DNA of 49,767 nucleotides from JAGQTE01 sp964648005 (GTDB lineage Bacteria; Actinomycetota; Acidimicrobiia; Acidimicrobiales; Acidimicrobilacustridaceae). The position numbers and the translations under genes are program-made. Numbering within the stretch: the stretch's first letter is position 1; each line of letters opens with the position of its first letter. Of the stretch, positions 22,806 to 30,595 are shown in pieces. The notes beneath the pieces are model-generated. The model was given only the letters and a program-made list of their open reading frames with translations. It was not told the DNA's origin and did not search any database. The stretch lies in assembly GCA_964648005.1 (NCBI GenBank), contig CAZYKR010000002.1:1-49767 (forward strand), given 5' to 3'.

Positions 22806-23582
22806 ATGGACATCGACGGAGCGAGGATCCTGGTCACGGGTGCCAGCCGGGGGCTGGGAGCGGAGATCGTGCGGGAGCTCGCACGACGGGGCGCATCGAT
22901 CGTGCTGACCGCCCGCAGCGCCGGCCCACTCGAGGAGCTGGCGACCACCGTGGACGGCGAGGTCGTCGTCGCCGATCTCGCCGACCCCGACGACGCGTCG
23001 AGGGTGCGGGCCCTGGTCGCCGGGTGCGATGCCATCGTGCTCAACGCCGGCATCGGCGAGGATCCGCCGCTCGACGAGATCGACGACGCCACCATCGACC
23101 AGGTCATCGACGTGAACCTGCGCGTGCCCATCTCGCTGTCGATCGCCTACGCCCAGCAGCGCATCGCCGCCGGCCGACCCGGCGCCGTCGCGTTGGTCGG
23201 CTCGGTGGCCGGCATCGCCGCGTCACCCGGCTCGCGCCTGTACAACGCCACGAAGTTCGGCCTGCGGGGCTTCGCCCTCAGCTTCGCCGAGGAGCTGCAC
23301 GGCACTGGCGTGACCTGCTCGCTCGTGGCTCCCGGCTTCATCCGCGACGCCGGCATGTTCCACGACAGTGGCACCGAGCTGCCGGCCGGCGTGCGCACGA
23401 AGTCGCCGGCGGACGTCGCCGCCGGCGTCGTGCGCGCGCTCACGGACGCGCCGCCGGAGGTCGTCGTGGCGCCGCCCGAGCTCCAGCTGATGGCCAGGTT
23501 CGCGTCGGTGGCACCCGGCACGAGCGGGCGAGTGCAGCGGCTCGTCGACGTCGAGGGGCGTCGTCGCCGCGCCGAGCACTGA
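22806..23582 (+). CDS. Short-chain dehydrogenase/reductase (classical SDR)
   Basis: A 258-residue NAD(P)-dependent oxidoreductase. The Rossmann motif TGASRGLG (residues 11-18), LNAGIG, the catalytic Ser in LVGSVAGIA, and YNATK supply the classical set. GTPs of the C-terminal substrate loop are not diagnostic. GAGGAGG just before the ATG at 22806 gives a strong start. It is monocistronic, convergent with the CoA-transferase gene. The substrate cannot be read from the sequence. Confidence 0.92.
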   Translation: MDIDGARILVTGASRGLGAEIVRELARRGASIVLTARSAGPLEELATTVDGEVVVADLADPDDASRVRALVAGCDAIVLNAGIGEDPPLDEIDDATIDQVIDVNLRVPISLSIAYAQQRIAAGRPGAVALVGSVAGIAASPGSRLYNATKFGLRGFALSFAEELHGTGVTCSLVAPGFIRDAGMFHDSGTELPAGVRTKSPADVAAGVVRALTDAPPEVVVAPPELQLMARFASVAPGTSGRVQRLVDVEGRRRRAEH

Positions 23583-23609
23583 TTGCTCGGGCGGCTGCCA
23601 GGCTTCCTG

Positions 23610-25055
23610 CTAGTCCCAGGTCAGCGCGCTCGAGCCCAGCGGTTGGGTCGAGCGGTCGAAGCCCGGCCGGACGTCGGTCATCTCGAGCAGGCTCGGGAGA
23701 TAGGTGATCTCGCCGAACGGTCCGTCGATCGTCTCGACGGGCAGCTCGGCTTCTTTGATGAGGTCGGACCACGGTCGGGTGCCGTCGAGCGCGCTGGCGT
23801 CGAGGAGACCGATGTCCTGCGCCCACATGCACATGCGGGTCAGCGACACGCGCACCTGATAGCTCCCGCCGACGTCGGCGCGCTTGAGCAACGCGGAGGT
23901 GACGGCAGCCGCGCCGACGTAGCCGGCGAGGTAGTCGGCGAAGATGTTCTGCACCGGCATGAGCGGGGCGTCCACGGCACCTTCCTCGTCGACGTACCCC
24001 GAGACGGCGACGGCGAGCATGTCGAAGCCGCGGAAGTTCGCCCACTCGCCTTCGAAGTCGAAGCACCGCAGCTCGTGGGCGATGATCCCTGGCTTCGCCG
24101 TGGCGAGCGCCTTCGGCGAGACGCCCTTCTGGTCCAGGTTCAGGTACGAGCAGGTGAACACGTCGGCGTCCTGGAGGAGCCGGAAGAACGTCTGCCGATC
24201 GTCGGGATCCCTCAGGTCGCAGTAGGCGGCGCGCTTGCCGATGTCGGTCTCGAGGCGCCAGTTGAGGTGATCGGGGTAATCGATGCGCGAGATGTGCAGC
24301 ACGTTGGCGCCGAACTCCGCCAGCGTTCGTGCCGTGATGGGTCCGCCGATGACGTGGGTGCAGTCCAGCACGTTGATGCCCCGGAGCGGGCGGCCGTCGG
24401 AGGGGAGCCCGTCGGGCAGGGGGATCGGGTCGCTGTCGCCGATCTTGGTCAGCTCCACCACGGGCTTGGCGGCGAGCCGCGCGCCGACCGGGTGGACTCG
24501 CCACTCCTGGGCGCTGCGGACGACGCCGACGGCTGCACCCTCGTCTCGCAGCGCTCGCTCGAGCGCGTCGGCGTCCCAGGTGCCGACGGCCTGCTCGACG
24601 GCGCGTGCTGTCGGCGCGCACTTGAGCACCCGATACACGGCGTCGCGCAGGCGCGGATACAGCATCTCGAACTTGATGAACTTGCCGTCCCGGGTGGCGT
24701 AGAACTCGCTACCGACCTCGTCGTCGAAGGTGCCCGGCGCGCCGTAGTCCGTGAAGCCGAGCTCGCGGCCGTTCTGGCGCAGGTACGCCACGCCGTGGTG
24801 CTGGTGTACGCCCAGGTGGGCATCAGCGGTGACGTCCTGGACCTCACCCCCTCGCTCCTGCCAGATGCGACCGAGATTCATGCCGAGGCTCGCCTGGGCC
24901 GCCGCCATGACCTCGCCGAACCGGTGGCGGGACGCCAGCAGCGGGTCGGCGTTGCGGATGGTCACCTCGCCCGGGTAGTCGACCTCTCGTTGGTCGATGG
25001 CGTGCTGGATCATGTCCAGCGCCGCCTGTGAGCTCGCAGCATCGACCGTCGCCAT
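23610..25055 (-). CDS. CaiB/BaiF family (class III) CoA-transferase
   Basis: A 481-residue enzyme moving CoA between carboxylic acids through an aspartyl-CoA intermediate. The family core is clear: GINVLDCTHVIGGPITARTL, then EFGANVLHI, the DLRDPDD segment and FRGFDMLAVAVSGY, whose GFD Asp is the likely catalytic residue. The N-terminal ~200 residues resemble the C-terminal part of a family III unit, so the protein may be a permuted or fused arrangement. GGAGGTACCC precedes ATG 25055. Substrate unknown. Confidence 0.88.
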   Translation of the reverse strand: MATVDAASSQAALDMIQHAIDQREVDYPGEVTIRNADPLLASRHRFGEVMAAAQASLGMNLGRIWQERGGEVQDVTADAHLGVHQHHGVAYLRQNGRELGFTDYGAPGTFDDEVGSEFYATRDGKFIKFEMLYPRLRDAVYRVLKCAPTARAVEQAVGTWDADALERALRDEGAAVGVVRSAQEWRVHPVGARLAAKPVVELTKIGDSDPIPLPDGLPSDGRPLRGINVLDCTHVIGGPITARTLAEFGANVLHISRIDYPDHLNWRLETDIGKRAAYCDLRDPDDRQTFFRLLQDADVFTCSYLNLDQKGVSPKALATAKPGIIAHELRCFDFEGEWANFRGFDMLAVAVSGYVDEEGAVDAPLMPVQNIFADYLAGYVGAAAVTSALLKRADVGGSYQVRVSLTRMCMWAQDIGLLDASALDGTRPWSDLIKEAELPVETIDGPFGEITYLPSLLEMTDVRPGFDRSTQPLGSSALTWD

Positions 25056-25258
25056 GGGTACCTCCGCCGGGTTGGTGACCTGATCTCGCGGCGGCAGCGT
25101 AGGCCACGGTCGCCACGCGGTGGCGGGTCTGCGTCAACCGGTGAACGCGGGGGTGACGACGGCGGCGTTGGCTGTGGTCGTTGACGAGGACGCCATGGTG
25201 GTCGGTGGTCCTGTCTCTCCAAAGGGTAAGAATGTACAAGAGGGAACGGAGGTGCCCG

Positions 25259-25618
25259 ATGTTGGAGCCGATCGCAGACCTGCCCCCCGGTGTGTTGGGG
25301 TTCGAAGCCGTCGGTGAGTTGCACGCCGACGACTACCGCACCACGTTGATCCCCGCCCTCGAGGCGCAGGACGGTCCGCTGCGACTCGTCTATGTGCTCG
25401 GGGATCGCTTCGAGGGCTACAGCGGGGGCGCCGCCTGGCAGGACACCAAGCTGGGGTTCGACCATCACGGCCGCTGGCACCGTGCTGCCATCGTCACTGA
25501 CACCGATTGGGTGCGGCATCTTGCCGGCGCCTTCGGCTGGATGGTGCCGGGCAAGTTCGAGGTCTTCGGCCTCGACCAGCGGGCGGACGCCATCGCCTGG
25601 GTCGCCGCCGACGACTGA
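25259..25618 (+). CDS. SpoIIAA-like (STAS/SEC14-type) protein
   Basis: A 119-residue protein matching the SpoIIAA-like family: GFEAVGELHADDYRTTLIPA, RLVYVLGDRFEGYSGGAAWQ, AAIVTDTDWVRHLAGAFGW and a closing VFGLDQRADAIAWVA strand-helix. Members fold like STAS domains and may bind lipids or partner proteins; phospho-regulation is not established. The ATG at 25259 follows AACGGAGG. The 200 bases upstream hold only a likely promoter. It appears monocistronic. Confidence 0.88.
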   Translation: MLEPIADLPPGVLGFEAVGELHADDYRTTLIPALEAQDGPLRLVYVLGDRFEGYSGGAAWQDTKLGFDHHGRWHRAAIVTDTDWVRHLAGAFGWMVPGKFEVFGLDQRADAIAWVAADD

Positions 25619-25644
25619 GCGCCCTGATGCGCGTGACCGGTGCC

Positions 25645-25833
25645 TCAGCGGGCCGGCCACGTGATGCGGTGGTCGCGCAACACGATGTCCACCCGGTCGA
25701 ACGCCGGTGCCGTCGCCACGAGCGAGCGCGACGCGGGCAGCACGACGCCATCGATCGTCACCCACGCCTGGGTCACGTCGCGGCAGTGGATCACGGCGCC
25801 GTCGTCGATCTGCTCGCTCGTCAGCACCGCCAC
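25645..25833 (-). pseudogene. C-terminal part of a frameshifted gene (continuation of 25821-26303)
   Basis: A 62-residue frame from GTG 25833 (VAVLTSEQIDDGAVIHCRDV ... ITWPAR) overlaps the end of the upstream reading frame by 13 bases. Reading this frame backwards past its GTG gives QATDDGRRVAVLTSEQ. This joins smoothly to the upstream HELSVLAAR, so the two are one gene broken by a single-base change near 25850. Whether this is a true mutation or a consensus error cannot be decided here. As it stands, translation from its own GTG would make only a small beta-rich fragment. Confidence 0.6.
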
Positions 25834-26303
25834 TCGCCGCCCGTCGTCGGTGGCCTGGCGGCGAGCACCGAGAGCTCGTGCCGGCCGTCGCGCTGATCGA
25901 ACGCCGTGGTGACGAGGTCCTCGCCGTCGATCCAGCGGAGTGTGGAGCGGGGACAGCCGAGCAACTCCACGGCCCGGCCGGCAGCACGATCGAGGTCCGG
26001 GCGGAACCGCGCCCCGTACCGCCCGTCACGCGCGGCGAAGGTCTGCGGCGCCAGCCAGACGGCGAGCGAGACCACCTCGGCGGCAACGAGGGGAGGGATC
26101 GGCTCGGCACCGTACGGGGCGAAGGAGGCGCCGTGGAGTGCGTGCACATCGAGCGCGCCCTCGATGCGGGCGTCGTCGTCCACGACGATCTCGACGGCGG
26201 CGACGAACCCCGCCAGGCCATCGGGCCAGCGGTAGATCCGTTCGTGCGCGCCGCGCAAGAGCCGCTGGGCGCGTGGGTCGGCATCGAGAGCGCCGCTGCT
26301 CAT
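25821..26303 (-). CDS. N-terminal part of a frameshifted unknown protein, possibly DUF3386-like
   Basis: A 160-residue product from ATG 26303. AHERIYRWPDGLAGFVAAVE followed by alternating strands (DDDARIEGALDVHAL, AEVVSLAVWLAPQTF) suggests a single beta-rich domain. The opening vaguely recalls DUF3386 proteins, which is only an impression. The frame ends early in RPPTTGGEWRC because of a likely one-base shift; the intended protein would be about 219 residues ending at 25645. It is divergent from an unknown gene across an iron-box-like site, which hints at a role in iron or haem handling. Confidence 0.6.
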   Translation of the reverse strand: MSSGALDADPRAQRLLRGAHERIYRWPDGLAGFVAAVEIVVDDDARIEGALDVHALHGASFAPYGAEPIPPLVAAEVVSLAVWLAPQTFAARDGRYGARFRPDLDRAAGRAVELLGCPRSTLRWIDGEDLVTTAFDQRDGRHELSVLAARPPTTGGEWRC

Positions 26304-26355
26304 CGATGACCGAGGCGCGGGCGCCGATCTCGGGGCTGGGTCGTATCGCTCATGC

Positions 26356-26385
26356 TTGACATCATATGTTAGGTATGCCTTACAG
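26356..26385. promoter_or_regulatory. Promoter with DtxR/IdeR-like iron box
   Basis: TTGACA (26356-26361) is a consensus -35 for the rightward gene. TTAGGTATGCCTTACAG (26369-26385) agrees with the DtxR/IdeR consensus at 11 of its first 15 positions and lies where the -10 should be. The AT-rich ATCATATGTT between them also offers a leftward -10 (TATGAT). A ferrous-iron repressor bound here would block both divergent genes. DtxR binding is inferred from the match only. Confidence 0.5.
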
Positions 26386-26411
26386 CTCCAGTATCGACCT
26401 TGGGAGGACGC

Positions 26412-27125
26412 ATGCAGGCACACGAGCATCGTGACGGGTCCGGTCCCGTCGTCCACGGCGCCGGTCTCGACGACCGAGCGACGGCGGCGGGGATCGACGA
26501 CCGCGGGCTGGCAGCGCTGCGCGTCGCCGCCACCCTGGTCCACGCCGTCCCGCGCCTGCGGGCCCGCATCCGACACGGTGCGCAGGTGCTGGTCGACGTC
26601 CGCCCGTCGCCGCTCGTCGGAGCGGACCAGACCGACGAGCCCCTGCGCCTCACGCCGTGTGCCTTCCGTGGGGCGGTGGCGCAGGCGTGGCGTCAGCATG
26701 AGGCAGGTCACCGGCTGTCGTTCCTCGGCCTGCCCGCCGGGGTCGTCCCGGCCATCGACGTCGGGACGCCTCCAGGTGGCACGGCGCGACCCGGCGGGCT
26801 CTACCGCGTGCCCCTCGAGGACCGCTGGCTGTGGGCCTTCGCCACCACACTCGACGCGCCTGCGGCCTTCAATGCTGGCCGCACCGTGGTCGAGCGCTGT
26901 CCTGCGGGGCCGGACGTTCGTGCGCTCGGGCTGCGCCCCGACAGGGGCACCGGTGTGACGATCGTGTACGCGGAGACGGTGGCCGATCCGGCCTCCGCCG
27001 TCGAGGGGGCCCTCGTCGAGGTGCTCGAGTCGCTTCTCGCCCGCTACGCCACCGTCGAGCTGCTCGGGTCCATCGCGGCCGACGGCGACGCCGACGCCGT
27101 CGCCGGCGGGGCGACCGACTGGTGA
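26412..27125 (+). CDS. Unknown protein divergent from the frameshifted gene
   Basis: A 237-residue soluble protein, mixed alpha/beta, with no recognised motif. It contains VAATLVHAVPRLRARIRHGA, RHEAGHRLSFLGL-like and GGLYRVPLEDRWLWAFATTL segments and an acidic C-terminus. GGGAGG before ATG 26412 fixes the start. It is transcribed away from the DtxR/IdeR-like box together with the frameshifted gene on the other side, so the pair may serve one iron-responsive task. It ends convergently 27 bases from the serine hydrolase gene. Confidence 0.75.
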   Translation: MQAHEHRDGSGPVVHGAGLDDRATAAGIDDRGLAALRVAATLVHAVPRLRARIRHGAQVLVDVRPSPLVGADQTDEPLRLTPCAFRGAVAQAWRQHEAGHRLSFLGLPAGVVPAIDVGTPPGGTARPGGLYRVPLEDRWLWAFATTLDAPAAFNAGRTVVERCPAGPDVRALGLRPDRGTGVTIVYAETVADPASAVEGALVEVLESLLARYATVELLGSIAADGDADAVAGGATDW

Positions 27126-27152
27126 GTACGGCCTGCGCGGCGACGGTCGTCG

Positions 27153-28412
27153 TCAGCGTGCGTCGAGGAAGGCGAGGAGGGTCGCGTCGAGGTCGAGGGC
27201 GTTGCGGTTGAGGAAGACGACCAGGGTCGTGTCGGTGGCCGGGTCGTACAGCACGCGGGTCGACGCGCCCGGGAAGTCGCCGTTGAGCGCCAACCGGTCG
27301 AACGTCGCATCGGGTGCGCAGCCCTCGAAGACGCAGTCGCCGGTCGGTCCGACGCCGATCACCCCGAGGCCGTACCCGCCCGGACTGATCTCGGCCATGG
27401 CGGTGAGGTCCACGCCGTCGAGCCGACGCTGCCGGAAGACGACATCGGCCCACGCCACGAGCTCCTCGACGGTGGAGACGGACCCCGAGGCCGGCCCCAG
27501 CGCGGTGCGCCACGCCTCGAGCGGGATGAGGGAGGTCGCGAGCGGCTCGACGCCCGGATCGGGCTCGTACAACCCGACCGGCGTTGCCGGCGCCGAGGTC
27601 GGCTGGCCCGGCGCCGACGGCGGGTAGGCGGTGCGCTCGAGGCCGGACGGGCCGAAGACCCGGTCCTGGAACAGCTCGTCGATCGGTGCGTCAGCCGCCG
27701 CTGCGAGCACGGCCCCGGCGAGGGCGTAGTTGAGGTTGCCGTAGCGCGTCTGCACTCCGGGCTCGCCGAGCGGAGGGATCGACCGAGCCGCGCCGAGCAC
27801 CTCCTCGATCGTCACCGGCTCGCCGCGAGCGACCAGATCGAGGAACGGTGACGGCGACTCCCCGTCGCCGAAGCGACCGAGACCGCTCGTGTGCATGAGC
27901 AGGTGCCGCAGCGTGATGCGATCGCCGCCGGGCCAGTCGATCCAGGTGCTGATCGGCGCGTCGAGATCGACCACGCCGTCGTGAGCGAGCACCAGCGCCA
28001 AGGCTGCGACGTAGGACTTCGTCACGCTGGCGACATCCACCACCGCGCCCGGGTCGATCGCCGCACCCGATGTGCCGTCGGCGGTGGCCTCCACTCCGAC
28101 GGCGACGATCGTCGGCGACCCCCCGGCGACCGACAGCGCAACGATGCCTCCAGTCGCGCCCGTGTCGGCGAGCAACTGCGCCCCGAGATCGGAGAGCGCC
28201 GCAGCGTCGGCTGGCAACGACGTGCCGCTCGACGAGGGCGCCGGCGCCGTGCCCGTGGCGTCGGGCGATGTTCGTGGTTCCTCGGGGCTGCAGGCGGCGG
28301 CGAGCACCGTGGCGGCTGCGGTCACGGCGACCACCCAGCGGCGATGCGGGCGTCGCCGGACTCGTCGCCGGCGGTGGTCCGCTGCGAATCCAGGCATGCG
28401 ATGCACGGTCAT
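27153..28412 (-). CDS. Serine hydrolase (beta-lactamase / PBP4* family), exported lipoprotein
   Basis: A 419-residue protein. An Arg-rich n-region, hydrophobic VVAVTAAATVLAAAC and a lipobox Cys indicate a lipid-anchored exported enzyme. SVTK in DVASVTKSYVAA is the SxxK nucleophile, YGNLNYALAG supplies the Tyr-x-Asn element, and LMHTSGLGRF is typical of this family. Substrates range from peptidoglycan stem peptides to esters and cannot be told here. Its ATG overlaps the stop of the HD-GYP/LuxR regulator (ATGA), so regulator and enzyme are co-translated. Confidence 0.9.
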   Translation of the reverse strand: MTVHRMPGFAADHRRRRVRRRPHRRWVVAVTAAATVLAAACSPEEPRTSPDATGTAPAPSSSGTSLPADAAALSDLGAQLLADTGATGGIVALSVAGGSPTIVAVGVEATADGTSGAAIDPGAVVDVASVTKSYVAALALVLAHDGVVDLDAPISTWIDWPGGDRITLRHLLMHTSGLGRFGDGESPSPFLDLVARGEPVTIEEVLGAARSIPPLGEPGVQTRYGNLNYALAGAVLAAAADAPIDELFQDRVFGPSGLERTAYPPSAPGQPTSAPATPVGLYEPDPGVEPLATSLIPLEAWRTALGPASGSVSTVEELVAWADVVFRQRRLDGVDLTAMAEISPGGYGLGVIGVGPTGDCVFEGCAPDATFDRLALNGDFPGASTRVLYDPATDTTLVVFLNRNALDLDATLLAFLDAR

Positions 28413-29983
28413 CGGGCCCTGGCCGGACCAGCCAGTCCGTGCTCGACGGCGAAGAGCGTGGCGCCGGCGCGGCTGCGCACCCCGATCTTGTCGTAGACGT
28501 GCTGGACGTGGTGCGCCACGGTCTTCGCCGTGATCCCGAGGTCGGCGGCGATCTGCTTGTCGCCGGCGCCGGTCGCTACGGCCCGCAGCACCTCGACCTC
28601 GCGGTCGGTGAGCCCGGCTGGCCAGGTCGGCGGTGGCAAGGCCAGCTGGTCGACCGCTCCCAGCACAGCGTCCACGGCCGTCCGGTCGAGTTGTCCGTCG
28701 ACGACGGCTGCGGCCAGCGCGTCGCGCGCCTCCGCCGGCGTCACGGCGGGGCGATGGGGGCGTTCCGCCACGAGTGCGCACCACACGTCGGCGACGGCGA
28801 GGAGGCGTGCCGATATGGCTGCCACATCGGGCACCCGTCCCCGGTGGTAGCCGGAGCCGTCCTCGCGCTCGTGCGCCGCGGCGGCGATGGTGGCAACCGT
28901 CCCGAACAGTGGGGTGGACGACAAGATGCGGTCGGTCTCCCAGGCGTGGAAGCGCACGCGGTCGCGCTCGTGCGGGGTGAGCTGGCGAGGCAGGTCCCAG
29001 ATGCCGGTCGGTACGCCGACACGCCCGACGTCGTGCAAGAGGCCGGCGCGTCGCAGCGCCGTGCGGGTGCCGACGTCGAGGCCGAGTTGCTCGGCTCCCG
29101 CCGTCGCCACCGCGGCGACGTGTTCGCTGTGTCCGGTCAGCCAGGTCGACTTCAGGTCCGAGAACCGGGCGAAGGCCAGCGCCGCCTCGTCGACCTGCGC
29201 ATCGCTGATGCGGGTGTGCGGTGCGGGCTCGGCGTCGCAGAGCAGGTCCCAGGCTGACGCCCCAGGGTCGGTCACCAGGTCGAATCTCGCTGAGGCATCC
29301 TCGAGGAAGACCTCGACCAGGCCCGGGTCGAGCTGTCCGCCCGCTCGGGCTCGCAACTCCGCCGCCGCGCCACCTCGCCCCTGGCGACCGCGGAAGAGCT
29401 CTGCGACGTAGGCGACCTCGACGACGCGCGCCACCTGGGAGATGGCGTCGCCCGCCGTGCCCGCTGGTCCCCCGTTGCCGTCCCATCGCTCGAACGCATC
29501 GGTGGCGACGGCGGCGGCGGCGTTCGAGACGGGCAGCAGGGCCGCCAGCCTCTCGGCGGCATCGCACTGTGCGGCGTCGTGGCGCTGGCCGGCGCGGGTC
29601 CCGTCGCCGAGGAGCGCACCGACCGCCGCCTCACGCTGTGCGGCCGGCGCATCGGCGGCGAGTCGGTCCTGCACGATCCGCACGGCGTCGGCGGGTCGGC
29701 CGAAGTCGACCTCGGCCATGACCGATCGCAGCCCGACGTCGTCGCCGGCGCCGAACCGGTGCGCCTCTTCGACGGCGAACCCGGTGCAACCGATGTGACG
29801 CAACAGCGCGCCGACGACGACATCGCCGACGAACGTCGCATCGCCGTTGGCGACGTCGGTGGCCAGACCGGCGGCCAGCACAGCGGACCGCAAGGTGGTG
29901 TCGTGTGCGAAGCCGTCGGCGGCGTCGCACGCCGCGGACAACGTGCCGAGCACCTCCACCAGGCGGATGTGTCCGTCGGTCAC
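28409..29983 (-). CDS. HD-GYP-type phosphohydrolase domain fused to LuxR helix-turn-helix
   Basis: A 524-residue protein. The N-terminal half has a degenerate HD-like helical region (VGALLRHIGCTGFAVEEAHR). Residues ~295-390 form an HD-GYP domain: GHSEHVAAVA, LLHDVGRVGVP with H317-D318, and HEREDGSGYHRG, where GYP has become GYH. The C-terminus is a LuxR/FixJ-type helix-turn-helix (LTDREVEVLRAVATGAGDKQ and ITAKTVAHHVQHVYDKIGV). HD-GYP domains degrade cyclic di-GMP; joined to DNA binding this could couple a nucleotide signal to transcription. GTG 29983 is the chosen start. Overlaps the serine hydrolase gene. Confidence 0.88.
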   Translation of the reverse strand: MTDGHIRLVEVLGTLSAACDAADGFAHDTTLRSAVLAAGLATDVANGDATFVGDVVVGALLRHIGCTGFAVEEAHRFGAGDDVGLRSVMAEVDFGRPADAVRIVQDRLAADAPAAQREAAVGALLGDGTRAGQRHDAAQCDAAERLAALLPVSNAAAAVATDAFERWDGNGGPAGTAGDAISQVARVVEVAYVAELFRGRQGRGGAAAELRARAGGQLDPGLVEVFLEDASARFDLVTDPGASAWDLLCDAEPAPHTRISDAQVDEAALAFARFSDLKSTWLTGHSEHVAAVATAGAEQLGLDVGTRTALRRAGLLHDVGRVGVPTGIWDLPRQLTPHERDRVRFHAWETDRILSSTPLFGTVATIAAAAHEREDGSGYHRGRVPDVAAISARLLAVADVWCALVAERPHRPAVTPAEARDALAAAVVDGQLDRTAVDAVLGAVDQLALPPPTWPAGLTDREVEVLRAVATGAGDKQIAADLGITAKTVAHHVQHVYDKIGVRSRAGATLFAVEHGLAGPARAR

Positions 29984-30003
29984 GGCGGCAAGTCTGCCCG
30001 CGA

Positions 30004-30438
30004 TCACGGGCGATAGAGCTCGATCAGCGCAGCGGTGTCGAGGTAGGGGCGGTAGCGGACCGCCTGACCGTCTCGGACGGTCCAGTGGTGGAGCTCGTCG
30101 AGCGCAGCTTGCTTCCCGCTGACCCGATGCGTGGCCTCGAGGTGCACCTCGGCGATCACGACGTCGCCGTCGACGAACAGGCGGCCGACGTCGAAGACGT
30201 GGATCTCGAGCTGGCCGACCCCGGCGAAGTAGCGCTCGGCGGCGCCGTGCCCGATGCCGTTGCGCAGCATCGGGACGTGCTCGGCCCCGGGCGCGGTCAC
30301 GGTGGTGCTCCAGTCGATCTCGGGGTGCAGCAGGCCGAAGAGGCCAGTCAGGTCGCCGTGACCGAAGGCGGCGTAGATGCCCCCGACGGTCTCGATGGCG
30401 GTGGGAGCGGTGATGGTCGAGGTCGTGGTGGTGTCCAT
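30004..30438 (-). CDS. SnoaL-like / NTF2-fold protein
   Basis: A 144-residue protein with the SnoaL pattern: IETVGGIYAAFGHGDLTGLF, LLHPEIDWS, FAGVGQLEIHVFDVGRLFVD and a closing YRPYLDTAALIELY. The fold makes a cavity for a small hydrophobic ligand. ATG 30438 is preferred to the upstream ATG 30474. It is divergent from the second cyclase/STAND protein (157 bases between starts) and lies 20 bases upstream of the HD-GYP gene on the same strand, so the SnoaL-like, HD-GYP/LuxR and serine hydrolase genes may form one leftward operon. Confidence 0.85.
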   Translation of the reverse strand: MDTTTTSTITAPTAIETVGGIYAAFGHGDLTGLFGLLHPEIDWSTTVTAPGAEHVPMLRNGIGHGAAERYFAGVGQLEIHVFDVGRLFVDGDVVIAEVHLEATHRVSGKQAALDELHHWTVRDGQAVRYRPYLDTAALIELYRP

Positions 30439-30595
30439 GTCGCCAGGATCCGCCGTCGACACCGGTGTGGACATCGGCAAGATCACCTATGGACGATCTG
30501 ACGCTCCGTCGGACGTTGACGGGAGTCACGAGGTCGGACCTTCGAGGTCAGTCCGACCGGTCGACGGCACAACGACGAGGCGCGACGATGCTCGT

